From positions 334,747-398,746 of the forward strand of contig NZ_SNWQ01000006.1 in assembly GCF_004361855.1 (NCBI RefSeq): a stretch of DNA of 64,000 nt, read 5' to 3'. The translations under genes and the position numbers were made by a program. This DNA comes from Kribbella caucasensis. GTDB lineage: Bacteria; Actinomycetota; Actinomycetes; Propionibacteriales; Kribbellaceae. The notes beneath the pieces were generated by a model. That model saw only the letters and a list, made by a program, of their open reading frames with translations, was not told the origin of the DNA and made no database searches. Of this stretch, positions 9,558-18,696 are shown in pieces; positions within the stretch are counted from its first letter, which is position 1; the number at the start of each line of letters is the position of its first letter.

Positions 9558-11891
9558 TTAATGGCAGGCGGCGACCTGCAACTCCGGTCGGGCGGACAGG
9601 CCGAAGTAGATCCGGGGTGCCCCGTCCAACTGGACGGTGGTCCGGCCGACAGTGTTCACGATCGTTCGCCGCTGACCGATGCAGTCCACCTCAGTCAGCC
9701 GGCCGGCGCGTAGTACGAGTGTGGTCTTGGTCGGCCAGTCGTCCTGCCAGGCCTCGGGGTGCGGGTAGTACGGCTGGCCGGGCTCGTGGTCGGCGTTCAG
9801 CAGATACCCGTCCTTCCTGGTCCACAGGATCGACATCGGACCAGCCGGGGTGTCGAAGAGCAGGCCCTTCACCTTGTCGTCGACGGCGCCGAAGTCCAGC
9901 CAGCGAACGAAGGTCGCCTCCTCCAGCAGTCGCGTCCCGTTGGCGAAGGCGAGCAGCGACGGCTTGGCGCTGGTGTCGCGGTTCATCAGCCCGAAGTGGT
10001 ACTCCGGATTGGTAGGCGAGGCCTCCTGCGGGTGATGGATCGTGGTGTCGTGCAACTGGTACCAGTTGACGCCGTCGACCCCCTCGGCCTTGCACAACGC
10101 CATCGTCAGCAGCACGTTCTCGGCCGCCTGCCGCATCGTGTCGTTCCACCAATGGTTCGGACGGGTGCACGCATAGGCCTCGGTGAGCCACAGTTCCTTG
10201 CCGCCGCCGTACTCCTCGATCCGCCGCCGGGCCTCGCGCACGCCGCCGAGGAAGTTCCAGTACGACCCGTCGTTGCCGACGATCCACTCGTCCGGTGTCG
10301 GCGCGAAGTCGGGGGTGAAGTTGCCGCGGCCCGGGTGGAAGGCGAACACGTCGATCAGGTCCCAGCCGCCGGCCGCGTGGAAGCTGTCGGTCCAGTTGAC
10401 GTCCATGCCACCGAGACCACAGTTCATCACCTTCACCGTCGAACCGACCTCGGCCAGCCGCTCGACCACCGGGCGCAGGCCGTCCCGGATGTACTCGTCG
10501 GCGTGCAGCCCGGACATCCACGGCTGGTTCCGCTCGTTGTCCACCTCGAAGTAGTGCGCACCACTCTGGACCACGGTGTTCACCAGGTCGGCCGCCCAGG
10601 TCTTGACCGTCGCTGGGTCCGCACCGAACACCACGTCGCCGTGCTGGATGTTCGGCATGATCCCGAGCGACTCCAGCTCGGCCGGCGGGATGCCCGGCGC
10701 ACCGTCGTACGCGATCCGCACGGAGGTCACCCCGATCCGCTGCAGCAGGCCGGCCACGTCCTCCTTGCTGGGCTCGAGCAACCACGGGTAGTTGGAGATG
10801 CCGAACATCCCGCCGCCCTGATACTCGTACGCCGGGAGGCAGGCCAGCGTCGTCCGGGCGAACGCCTCGTCGGCGCGCACCTCGACGAACACGATCCCGG
10901 CCTGCGCCAGCCCGCCGATCGTGATCGTGTGATCGGCACTCTGTCCGGGCGCGAGTGTCTTGCGAACTGTGTCCTCGGCAACCAGCCGGCCACCGAAGTC
11001 GCGAGCCGTCCAGCTCAGGTCGACGGTCCGGACAGCAGCCCCGCCGTTCACCACCTGCGCGTGCACGGTCATCGCCTGGCCGGTCTCGGGCCAGACGTTG
11101 AAGGGCTGATCGGTCCAGAGATCCACACCGACCGGCCGGGCGACGGCGAGCGCGTTGGCGGCCGCCGGTCGCATCGTGCCAAGGACCAGGTCGGCTTCGT
11201 GCACCAGGACTCCGAGGGCGTCGTAGGTGCCGACGATGTGCATCCACGAGGCGGTGGTCCAGGCCGGGCGGCTCGAGGCGAGCCGGAAGAACGCCTGGGT
11301 GTCCGCCCACGCCTCGGCGTAGAGGATGCCGTCGTTCGTCTCGTACGGCACCCCGCCGCCGGCATCGCGGTTCCAACGGGTCATCGAAGTCGCCGCTTCG
11401 GGCGCCGATGGACTCACCACGGTCCGGTTGAACTGCGAGTTGAGGAACATCTCCGCGGTGCTGGTCGCATCCCAGCGCAGATGGACCCGGTGCGCGGTCA
11501 CGTCGAAGCGCCCGCGCACGGTGATCCCCGAGACACCAAGGCGGTAGTCGACCTGGATGGCCGGCCGCCCGTCGTCGAGGGTGATCGCCGACGGAGTCCC
11601 GCCGTACGTGCGCTGCTGGCCTTGGACGGTGTCCTTCACCATGAACTGCGCCAGCCGGATCCGCTCGATGCCGGCGCCGTCCCGGACCACGATCGTGCCG
11701 TCGGAGAGGGCTTCCACCGTGACGCCCTCAGCGCTGATCACCAGGGCAGTCGCTGCGGCGTGGGCGGTTCCGGTCGGTAGCAGGCCGCTGGCGACGGCAC
11801 CGACCGCGAGGGAGCCTTGGACGAAGGTGCGCCTCGACAAGGCGGAGTGCGACCGGGGCGGCGGGGTGGGGAAGGAATCAAACTCGGACAT
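9558..11891 (-). CDS. Tat-exported clan GH-A-like glycoside hydrolase, paralogue 1
   Basis: The 777-aa product starts MSEFDSF, with AAAGAGGAAG before the ATG. A Tat signal (SRRTFVQGSLAVGAVASGLL, Arg20-Arg21) ends near AHAA at about residue 46. Residues 48-355 look all-beta; about 360-690 read as a TIM barrel; a beta C-terminal domain follows. In the barrel, YFEVDNERNQ (Asn452-Glu453) fits the clan GH-A acid/base and KELWLTEAYA (Glu571) fits the nucleophile, as in GH39- or GH5-like enzymes. The overall sequence is not one I can place in a named family. It follows its paralogue after 10 bases and is co-transcribed with the sugar ABC genes, implying extracellular release of a sugar that the transporter then imports. 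Substrate unknown. Confidence 0.7.
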   Translation of the reverse strand: MSEFDSFPTPPPRSHSALSRRTFVQGSLAVGAVASGLLPTGTAHAAATALVISAEGVTVEALSDGTIVVRDGAGIERIRLAQFMVKDTVQGQQRTYGGTPSAITLDDGRPAIQVDYRLGVSGITVRGRFDVTAHRVHLRWDATSTAEMFLNSQFNRTVVSPSAPEAATSMTRWNRDAGGGVPYETNDGILYAEAWADTQAFFRLASSRPAWTTASWMHIVGTYDALGVLVHEADLVLGTMRPAAANALAVARPVGVDLWTDQPFNVWPETGQAMTVHAQVVNGGAAVRTVDLSWTARDFGGRLVAEDTVRKTLAPGQSADHTITIGGLAQAGIVFVEVRADEAFARTTLACLPAYEYQGGGMFGISNYPWLLEPSKEDVAGLLQRIGVTSVRIAYDGAPGIPPAELESLGIMPNIQHGDVVFGADPATVKTWAADLVNTVVQSGAHYFEVDNERNQPWMSGLHADEYIRDGLRPVVERLAEVGSTVKVMNCGLGGMDVNWTDSFHAAGGWDLIDVFAFHPGRGNFTPDFAPTPDEWIVGNDGSYWNFLGGVREARRRIEEYGGGKELWLTEAYACTRPNHWWNDTMRQAAENVLLTMALCKAEGVDGVNWYQLHDTTIHHPQEASPTNPEYHFGLMNRDTSAKPSLLAFANGTRLLEEATFVRWLDFGAVDDKVKGLLFDTPAGPMSILWTRKDGYLLNADHEPGQPYYPHPEAWQDDWPTKTTLVLRAGRLTEVDCIGQRRTIVNTVGRTTVQLDGAPRIYFGLSARPELQVAACH

Positions 11892-11901
11892 GCTTCCTCT
11901 T

Positions 11902-14253
11902 TCAGCTGAAGGTGGCGGTCTGGTCGACCGTGTCGGTGAGGCCGTAGAAGATCCGCGGAGCGCCGTCGAGCGTGACGGTGACCTTGCCACCGGCAACTGT
12001 TCGGACGACCTCCTGGCCGATGCAGTCGAGCTCGCGGACGGTTGCGCCGGTGGCAGCCAGTACGGCGGTGGTCTTGGTGGGCCAGTCGTCCACCCAGGGA
12101 TCCGGCATCGCGAAGTACGTGTCGCCCGGGGTGCCGTCTTGGTTCAGCAGGTACCCGTCCTTGCGGGTCCACAGGATCGCGAGCCGCCCACTGGGTGAGT
12201 TGAACAGCAGACCCTTGACCTCCGGATCGGAGAAGGTCAGCTCGCGGTCCCAGGTGGCCCGGTCGAGCGCGCGGACGATGGTCGCGAACGCGAGCATCGA
12301 CGGCTTCGCGCTGAGATCGCGGTTCAGCAGGCCGAAGTGGTACTCGCGATCGGTCGGGTTCGCTTCCTGCGGGTGGTGGATGGTGCTGTCGTTCAGCGTG
12401 TACCAAGTGAGCCCGTCAACGCCGTACGCCTTCGCCAGCGCGAGTTGCAGCAGCACGTTCTCGGCGGCATGCCGGTAGGTGTCGGTCCACAACGTGTTCG
12501 GCCGGGTCTGGGCGTACACCTCGGTCAGCCAGAGCTCCTTGTTGCCGCCGTACCTCGACATCAGGTTCCGGGCTTCTTGCAGCGAGCCGAGGAAGTTCCA
12601 GTACAGGCTGCTGTCCGGCCAGGTCGAGGCCGGCGGGGCGTAGTCGGCAGTGAAGTAGGCGCGTCCCGGGTGATAGGCGAGAACGTCGATGCGGTCCCAA
12701 CCACCGGCGGCCTCGAGCTGCTCCAGCCACACGTAGTCCAGCCCGGCGGTAGCGGCGTTCATGACCTTGAAGGTGGCCCCCGCCGATTGCATCGCACCAC
12801 GCAGCGGGATCAGCCCGTCGTTGACGTACGCGGCAGCGTTCTGGACTGGTGCCAACGGATCGTTGAGCTCGTTGCCCGCTTCGTAGTACTGCGCCCCACC
12901 GGCCATGCTGAGGCTGACCACGTCGCCGGCCCACTTCTCCTTCGCCGCTGTGGTGCCGCCGATCGGTACGCCGCCGCGCTGAACGTTGTGCTTGATGCCG
13001 AGGGCATCCAGTTCGTTCGGCGGGATCCCCGGTGCCGCCGGGATCGTGCCCAGTGCGTAGTGCGCGATCCGGATCCAGCGCATCCCCAGCAACAGCAGCA
13101 GGTCTTTGACCGCTTGCTTGGTGGGTTTAAGGAGCCACGGGTAGTTCGCCAGCCCGAACATCGGCTCGGTGTCCTGATAGGTGAACGACGGCAGTACTGA
13201 GAGGTTGGTCCGGGCGAAAGCGGTAGCGCCTGCGGTAGTCGCCGCCACCTCCGTGAAGAAGATGCCCTGCTTCGGCGCGGTCAGCTGGTAGTCGCCGTTC
13301 CACACCGTCCGAGCCGCGATGGTCGCCGTCCTGGTCTCAGTGACTGGTACGCCGTCGTAGTCCCACGCCGACCAGGTCACTGTCACGAACTTGGACGTCG
13401 TACTACCGTTGACGACTTGCGCGTGCAACGTCATCGTCTGACCGGCCGTCTTCCAGAGGTTGAACGGCTGATCGGTCCACACGTCGACGCCCAGAGTCGT
13501 CCCGGTCGCCACCACTCCGGCCGAGTGTGGCTGCATCAACCCCAGCACGACGTCGAACTCGGTGACGGCACTGCCGTCCGGCTGCGTGGTTCCCGGCGCG
13601 GACAACCAGGTCGTGTCGGTGTCCGCAGGGGCGCTCGCCGCCAGCCGGAAGAAGGCGCGGTAGTCCGGATAGGTCTCGGTGTAGATGACTCCGTCGTTGG
13701 TCTCGAACGGGATCCCGCCGCCGCTGTCGCGATTCCACTTCACCAGCGGCTCGAAGGCCTCGGTGCCGGACAGGACGGTTCGGCCGACCTTGAAACTGGA
13801 CGGTTTCAAGCTGTTCGAGCCACGGACCTCCCAGCGCAGGTGTGCCTTGCGCAACTCCACGGTGAAGATGCCGCGCACCGTCACCGAACCGGAACTGCTA
13901 TCCATCAAGTAGTCCAGCTGGATCGCCTGCTGACCGCCCGTGAGAGTCACCAGCACCGGCGTCCCGCCGTACGTGCGATGCTCGCCGAGGACCTGGTCGT
14001 CGAAGAGGAAGTGGGTGATCTCGATCCGGTCGATGCCGTCACGGTCACGGATCGACAGGGTGCCGTCGGTCTGCCCGATCAAGGTCACGCCATCGGCCGA
14101 CAGCGTGACTTCAGCCGCGTACGCCGGGGTGCCGGGCAAGGCGGCTGCCCCGGTGACGGCCAGTGTTCCGGCCAGCAGGCCACGGCGTTTGATCAGGTGA
14201 CGCTGACCACCAGGTTCAGCGTCGGGTTCTTCGGTTCGATGCGGGTCGGACAT
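11902..14253 (-). CDS. Tat-exported clan GH-A-like glycoside hydrolase, paralogue 2
   Basis: The 783-aa product is a clear paralogue of the next gene downstream along its whole length (shared blocks RTYGGTP, WNRD.GGG, ETNDG, WTDQPFN, HAQVVNG, TIHHPQEA, ILWTRKDGYLLN). The start MSDPHRTEEP is preferred because AAAGG sits 9 bases before it; the ATG nine bases further upstream directly abuts that AAAGG. The Tat signal is IKRRGLLAGTLAVTGAAALP (Arg23-Arg24). The putative acid/base is Asn451-Glu452 (EAGNELND) and the nucleophile Glu568 (KELWLTEVYA). It begins 21 bases after the permease stop. The two copies probably arose by tandem duplication and may cleave different linkages or form a dimer. Confidence 0.7.
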   Translation of the reverse strand: MSDPHRTEEPDAEPGGQRHLIKRRGLLAGTLAVTGAAALPGTPAYAAEVTLSADGVTLIGQTDGTLSIRDRDGIDRIEITHFLFDDQVLGEHRTYGGTPVLVTLTGGQQAIQLDYLMDSSSGSVTVRGIFTVELRKAHLRWEVRGSNSLKPSSFKVGRTVLSGTEAFEPLVKWNRDSGGGIPFETNDGVIYTETYPDYRAFFRLAASAPADTDTTWLSAPGTTQPDGSAVTEFDVVLGLMQPHSAGVVATGTTLGVDVWTDQPFNLWKTAGQTMTLHAQVVNGSTTSKFVTVTWSAWDYDGVPVTETRTATIAARTVWNGDYQLTAPKQGIFFTEVAATTAGATAFARTNLSVLPSFTYQDTEPMFGLANYPWLLKPTKQAVKDLLLLLGMRWIRIAHYALGTIPAAPGIPPNELDALGIKHNVQRGGVPIGGTTAAKEKWAGDVVSLSMAGGAQYYEAGNELNDPLAPVQNAAAYVNDGLIPLRGAMQSAGATFKVMNAATAGLDYVWLEQLEAAGGWDRIDVLAYHPGRAYFTADYAPPASTWPDSSLYWNFLGSLQEARNLMSRYGGNKELWLTEVYAQTRPNTLWTDTYRHAAENVLLQLALAKAYGVDGLTWYTLNDSTIHHPQEANPTDREYHFGLLNRDLSAKPSMLAFATIVRALDRATWDRELTFSDPEVKGLLFNSPSGRLAILWTRKDGYLLNQDGTPGDTYFAMPDPWVDDWPTKTTAVLAATGATVRELDCIGQEVVRTVAGGKVTVTLDGAPRIFYGLTDTVDQTATFS

Positions 14254-14274
14254 CGTCACCATCCTTTGAGAGGT

Positions 14275-15156
14275 TTAGCCTTTGACCCCCGAGAAGCCCA
14301 GCCCGGCCACGACGTACCGCTGCAGGACCAGGAAGACCAGTACGGGTGGCGCCAGGGCCATCGCCATCGCGGCGATCAGTTCGTCCAGCGGCGCCTGGTC
14401 GGCGAGGTTGACCAGCGCGACGCTGATCGGTTGCCGGGCAGGATCGGTGATCACGACCAGCGGCCAGATGAATTCCTTCCAGCTGTGCATCACCGCGAGC
14501 AGGCTGATCACCGCGATCACCGGCCGGCTCATCGGCAGCACGATCCGGGTGAGCAGCTGCCAGGTGCTCGCGCCGTCCACCTTGGCCGCGTCGAACAGCT
14601 CCCGCGGCAACGCGTCGAAGAACCGGGTGGCGAGCAGCACATTGAAGGCGTTGGCACCGGCCGGGAGCCAGATCGCCCAATAGGTGTCGAGCAGGTTCAC
14701 GCCGAGGAACGGGACGTGCAGCACCGTCAGGAACAGGCTGACCAGCGACACGGTGTACGGAACGAACATGGTGGCCAGGATCGCGCCGTACACGTAGCGG
14801 CCGATTCGCGGTTTCAGGACCGAGAAGGCGAAGCCCGCGGTCAACGCCACGAACAACTGGACGGCCCACGAGCCGAACACGATCTGCATGGTGTTGGACA
14901 GGTACCGGCCCACGCCCAGCTCCGTGAAGGCACTGGCGAAGTTGCCCGGTTCGGGCTCGGCCGGCCACAACCGGAGTGGATTGGAAAGCAGCTCCGGCGG
15001 CGGCGACACAGCTCCCTTGATCGTCCAGTAGAGCGGCCCCAGTCCGGCGATCACGAGCAGGAGCAAAGTCAGCACCTGCACCGATCGCAGTGCGGCGAAC
15101 ACCGCCGGCCGCTGCCGGTCGTTGCTGGAGGCAAAGGTCGCCATCGGCTCGTTCAT
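14275..15156 (-). CDS. Carbohydrate ABC transporter permease (MalG/UgpE type), locus A
   Basis: The 293-aa, six-helix inner-membrane permease ends GLGFSGVKG, typical of the MalG-like subunit. The EAA loop that contacts the ATPase is present (LFDAAKVDGASTWQLLTRIV, followed by LP). The start is ATG at 15154-15156, overlapping the stop of the preceding permease gene (ATGA), so translation is coupled. It works with the next two genes; no ATPase gene is present in the locus. Confidence 0.92.
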   Translation of the reverse strand: MNEPMATFASSNDRQRPAVFAALRSVQVLTLLLLVIAGLGPLYWTIKGAVSPPPELLSNPLRLWPAEPEPGNFASAFTELGVGRYLSNTMQIVFGSWAVQLFVALTAGFAFSVLKPRIGRYVYGAILATMFVPYTVSLVSLFLTVLHVPFLGVNLLDTYWAIWLPAGANAFNVLLATRFFDALPRELFDAAKVDGASTWQLLTRIVLPMSRPVIAVISLLAVMHSWKEFIWPLVVITDPARQPISVALVNLADQAPLDELIAAMAMALAPPVLVFLVLQRYVVAGLGFSGVKG

Positions 15157-16094
15157 GAGGTGCTCCAGCTGCGGGTCAGCCGCAGGTAGATCGCGGACAG
15201 TACGGCGAGGACGATGGCGAGCAGCACCGAGAGCGCGGCCGCCTGGCCGTATTCGCCGTCCTGGAAGGCGTACCGGAAGATCAGCAGCAAGACGGTCACG
15301 GTGGAGTTGTCGGGGCCGCCCTGGGTGAAGATGTACGGCTCGGTGAACACCTGGACGGTACTGAGCAACTGCAGGAGCAGGAGCAGGCCGATCACCGGAC
15401 GCAGTTGCGGAAGCATGATGTGCCAGATCCGCTTCCACATGCTCGCGCCGTCGGTCTCGGCCGCTTCGTACAGCTCGGCCGGGATACCGGTCATCGCCGC
15501 CAGGTAGATGAGGACAGCACCGCCCATCCCGGCCCAGGTGGATTCGAGGACCAGGCTGAGCATCGCGGTATCCGATGACTGCAACCACGGATAGGGACCG
15601 AGACCGATCTGTCCCAGCAGGGTGTTGAACAGACCTGAGCCGGGGTCGTAGAACCACTTCCACAACAGGATCGCCACCACCGGCGGGATGACCACCGGCA
15701 GGTAGACCAGCACCCGGTAGACCCCGGCGCCCCGGCGGATCGTCGACATCACAGCCGCCAGGATCAGCGGGGCCGGGAACCCGATCAGCAGGCCGAGCCC
15801 GACGAACAACAGGGTGTTCTGGACGGCCGTGCCGACCAGTGGGTCTTCGGTCAGGGCACGGAAGTTCTCCAGCCCGACCCAGGTCGCGGGATCCACCAGG
15901 TTGGTCTGCTGGAAGGAGATCAGCAGCCCGCGGAGGATCGGCCACCACGAGAACAGCCCGAAGATCACCAGCGCCGGAAGGAGAAAGAGCACGCCCACCA
16001 ACTCCCGGCGGACTCCGGCGGCCCGGCGCCGGCGTACCGGCGGTTCGGGTACGGCCGCCGGGGTCTCGGGCCGGGTCGCCAGGGCTGTGGTCAC
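15153..16094 (-). CDS. Carbohydrate ABC transporter permease (MalF/UgpA type), locus A
   Basis: The 313-aa product has a cytoplasmic N-terminus (MTTALATRPETPAAVPEPPV) followed by six transmembrane helices. The EAA loop is ELYEAAETDGASMWKRIWHI, followed by MLP. FTQGGPDNSTV near the C-terminal third is a family hallmark. The GTG start overlaps the stop of the binding-protein gene (GTGA), and the stop overlaps the next permease start, so the three genes form a tightly coupled unit. Confidence 0.92.
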   Translation of the reverse strand: MTTALATRPETPAAVPEPPVRRRRAAGVRRELVGVLFLLPALVIFGLFSWWPILRGLLISFQQTNLVDPATWVGLENFRALTEDPLVGTAVQNTLLFVGLGLLIGFPAPLILAAVMSTIRRGAGVYRVLVYLPVVIPPVVAILLWKWFYDPGSGLFNTLLGQIGLGPYPWLQSSDTAMLSLVLESTWAGMGGAVLIYLAAMTGIPAELYEAAETDGASMWKRIWHIMLPQLRPVIGLLLLLQLLSTVQVFTEPYIFTQGGPDNSTVTVLLLIFRYAFQDGEYGQAAALSVLLAIVLAVLSAIYLRLTRSWSTS

Positions 16095-17473
16095 TTCTGC
16101 TCCGCGGCGAGCACCTTGTTGACGTCCGCCTCGGCCTTGGCCAGCAGCGCGGCGATGTCCGCGTCACGCTTGGTCAGAACGGACTGCACGACGGTGTCGA
16201 GGATCGTGTAGACCTTCTGCGCCGCGACCGGCGGTTCCGGCTGGAGCTGCAACTTGGCCGTACCGTCCAGCCAGGGCTTGAAGTTCTCCAGCTCGACGTT
16301 CACGTACGGCTTGGTGGCGGCGTTGATCTTCTCCTGCTGCGCTGCGCTGAACAGCGGCAGCGTCGGTACGCCGACCGCGGCCTCGGGGTTGGCGGCCAGT
16401 TCCTTGGCGCGCTCCGCGGCGACCTGCGGGTCGAACTGCGGCTCGATGTAGGCGAACAGCAACCACTTCACCGCCGCCTCGGCCTTCTCCTTCGACACCG
16501 ACGCCGGAACCATGAACACGTCCGCGCCGGCCAGCGTGGCGCTCCCGCCCGACTGTGGCAGCGAGGTGATGCCGTAGTCCGCGGTGTTCTTCAGGCCGAA
16601 CTTCATCTTCGCCAGCCGGTAGGTGCCCGGCGTCCCCATGAACATTCCGATCTGGCCGGCGGCGAACTGCTTGACCACGTCGTCCTGATCGACCAGGTGG
16701 TTCTGGCCCATCGCGTTGTCCGACCAGCGCAGCGTCTGCAACCAGGTCAGCGCGCTCTTGGTCGGCTCACTGTTGAACGAGGCAACGTACTTGCCGCCCT
16801 GCTCGCTCTCCATCGACCCACCACGCGAGTAGGTGCCCATGGTCAGCTGCCAGCCGCCGGTGTTGCCCTTCGACTCGTGCACGAACCCGGCCTTGCCGGT
16901 CTTCTCGGCGATCTGCTTCGCGGCCGCGCGTACTTCGTCCCATGTGGTCGGCGGCTTGTCGGGGTTGAGGCCGGCCTGGGTAAAGAGCTTGCGGTTGTAC
17001 ACCAGCCCTTGAGCGAACGGCGCCAGCGGTACGCCGTACACGTCGCCGGCGCTGTCGCTGAGCACCTTCAGCACCTGGGGATTGAACTCCTGGTAGTGGT
17101 TCCAGGACTTGAGCGGACCGGTGATCGGCTGCACCTGCTTGCGCGCGATCAGGCCCGGCGGCTCGGTCAGCGGCGCCTGGATGACGTCCTCGATGCTCTT
17201 CCCGGCCAGTTTGGTGGCGAAGGTCAGCGGATCCCACTTGTTCTCGGTGCCCTCGATCTTGATGCCCGGGTTCTGCTTCTCGAACTCGGCGACCAGCCGG
17301 TCGAACTGGTCCAGGGCGGCCTTGTCGGTGGGCGACGGCTTGCCCTGGACCCGGAGGACGAGTTGATCGCCGGAATCGCCGTTCGTACTGGGGGTCAGAC
17401 CGCTGCAGGCGGTCAGCGCGAGACCGGCGAGCAGGCCGGCCGCGACCGCGATTGGGCGCGTCGATAGAGCCAT
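16091..17473 (-). CDS. Sugar ABC transporter substrate-binding lipoprotein, locus A
   Basis: The 460-aa product has a lipoprotein signal peptide (RPIAVAAGLLAGLALTACSG) whose lipobox Cys is at about residue 23. The mature part is an extracellular solute-binding protein family 1 fold with the usual FEKQNPGIKIEGTENKW N-terminal lobe and later GTPGTYRLAKMKFGLK. It delivers an oligosaccharide to the two permeases. It follows lacI on the same strand after 69 bases that contain three AGCTTGAAG repeats, so it may have its own promoter or a processed leader. Confidence 0.92.
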   Translation of the reverse strand: MALSTRPIAVAAGLLAGLALTACSGLTPSTNGDSGDQLVLRVQGKPSPTDKAALDQFDRLVAEFEKQNPGIKIEGTENKWDPLTFATKLAGKSIEDVIQAPLTEPPGLIARKQVQPITGPLKSWNHYQEFNPQVLKVLSDSAGDVYGVPLAPFAQGLVYNRKLFTQAGLNPDKPPTTWDEVRAAAKQIAEKTGKAGFVHESKGNTGGWQLTMGTYSRGGSMESEQGGKYVASFNSEPTKSALTWLQTLRWSDNAMGQNHLVDQDDVVKQFAAGQIGMFMGTPGTYRLAKMKFGLKNTADYGITSLPQSGGSATLAGADVFMVPASVSKEKAEAAVKWLLFAYIEPQFDPQVAAERAKELAANPEAAVGVPTLPLFSAAQQEKINAATKPYVNVELENFKPWLDGTAKLQLQPEPPVAAQKVYTILDTVVQSVLTKRDADIAALLAKAEADVNKVLAAEQK

Positions 17474-17485
17474 GTGAACTCCAAC

Positions 17486-17530
17486 AGCTTGAAGGGGAAC
17501 GAGAAGCTTGAAGGACTGAGCAGCTTGAAG
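17486..17530. repeat. Three direct repeats AGCTTGAAG between lacI and the binding-protein gene
   Basis: AGCTTGAAG occurs at 17486-17494, 17505-17513 and 17522-17530 (19- and 17-base periods) in the 69-bp spacer before the binding-protein start. It could be a regulator site or leader element; nothing more can be said from sequence. Confidence 0.6.
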
Positions 17531-17542
17531 AGAGGCCAGGGG

Positions 17543-18532
17543 TTACGCCGTCGGGGCAGGGCCGGTGGATGCGCGCGGGATCAGGCGAGTCCCGACCTCG
17601 ACGACCCGAGGGCCGGCCGGTGCGGTGCCTGCCTGCGAGGTGATGGCCTCGACCAGCAGGTCGGTGGCATGGGTGGCCACCTGCTCGGGCGAGATGCGGA
17701 TGGTGGTCAGCGGTGGGGTGCAGGTGGTGGCGAGCAAGGTGTCGTCGATGCCGATCACGCTCACTTGACCCGGTACGTCGACGCCGAGGTTGTGCAGCTG
17801 GTGCAGCACCCCAAGGGCGACCAGATCGTTGTGCGCTACAACTGCGGTGGCCTGGTGGGACATCACCAGCGTGGCGGCGTGCACCCCCGTCTCGAAGCGT
17901 GGCTCGTACGGACCGAGCTCCAGCACCGACAGGTCGTGGGCGTCGAACGTCTCGCGGATCGCCTTGCCCCGGCTGTGTTCGGGCCGGGAGCAATTGACGA
18001 ACACGCAGTTGGTATGGCCGAGCGCGCGCAGGTGCTCGGCGGCCTGGGTGATCCCGGCGGTGAGGGAGATGTCCAGCTCGGAGATGCCCGGCACCCGCCG
18101 GTTCACCAGCACGACCGGCAGTTCCCCGGCGAGCTCGAGCAACCGCGGCTCGGGCAGGGTCGAGGCCCACAGGATCAGACCGTCGACCTTCGCGCTGAGC
18201 GCCTCGATCGTCTCGAGCTCGTCCGCCTCCCGCTCGTCGCAGTCGGCCACCAGCAGCGTGTACCCCTGCCGGCGGGCCCGGGTCTGCATGGCCTTGAAGA
18301 TCGGCGGGAAGAACGGGTTGGTGATGTCCGGCAGGATCAGCCCGAGCGTCTCGGTCCGGTCGCCACGCGGCGGCCGGGCGGCCGGGTCCGGCGTGTAGCC
18401 GAGCTGGTCCGCGACCTCGAGCACCCGGGCCCGGGTCCGCTCCTTGACCTGCTCCGGCGCGGTGAAGACGCGCGACACCGTCGACGGCGACACTCCTGCC
18501 GCGGCCGCGAGCTCCCTGACCGTCACACCCAT
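17543..18532 (-). CDS. LacI-family transcriptional regulator, locus A
   Basis: The 329-aa product has an N-terminal HTH (TVRELAAAAGVSPSTVSRVF) and hinge helix, then a periplasmic-binding-protein-like sensor with LGLILPDITNPFFPPIF and, late, VSVIGIDDTLLATTCTPPLT. The ATG is preceded by AAAGGAG. It is first in the locus A run (lacI, binding protein, two permeases, two glycosidases) and divergent from the enolase-superfamily gene. Two dyads in the shared promoter region (18558-18579 and 18662-18676) are the likely operators, so it probably represses both directions until a sugar ligand binds. Confidence 0.92.
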   Translation of the reverse strand: MGVTVRELAAAAGVSPSTVSRVFTAPEQVKERTRARVLEVADQLGYTPDPAARPPRGDRTETLGLILPDITNPFFPPIFKAMQTRARRQGYTLLVADCDEREADELETIEALSAKVDGLILWASTLPEPRLLELAGELPVVLVNRRVPGISELDISLTAGITQAAEHLRALGHTNCVFVNCSRPEHSRGKAIRETFDAHDLSVLELGPYEPRFETGVHAATLVMSHQATAVVAHNDLVALGVLHQLHNLGVDVPGQVSVIGIDDTLLATTCTPPLTTIRISPEQVATHATDLLVEAITSQAGTAPAGPRVVEVGTRLIPRASTGPAPTA

Positions 18533-18557
18533 CGCCGACTCCTTTGCTTTGCTTGCC

Positions 18558-18579
18558 GAAACAGCGTTGCAACAGTTTC
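18558..18579. promoter_or_regulatory. Dyad in the locus A divergent promoter (candidate operator 1)
   Basis: Inverted arms GAAAC and GTTTC flank a perfect central palindrome GTTGCAAC (18566-18573). It lies 26 bases upstream of the lacI start, a position suited to autorepression. Confidence 0.55.
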
Positions 18580-18661
18580 TGACTGTGTCAAGATGTCGTT
18601 TCGCCTGTATTTCTGGAGAATCACGGCTTCCGGTAGCTGAACCATGAACTCTGTGTCTAAG

Positions 18662-18676
18662 CTGTTTCAGAAACAG
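18662..18676. promoter_or_regulatory. Dyad CTGTTTC-A-GAAACAG (candidate operator 2)
   Basis: A perfect 7-bp inverted repeat around a single base, ending 20 bases before the enolase-superfamily start. It shares the GAAACAG / CTGTTTC half-sites with the dyad at 18558-18579, supporting one regulator (the adjacent LacI protein) binding both. Confidence 0.65.
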
Positions 18677-18696
18677 TCAAAACAGAGTGGGGCGAT

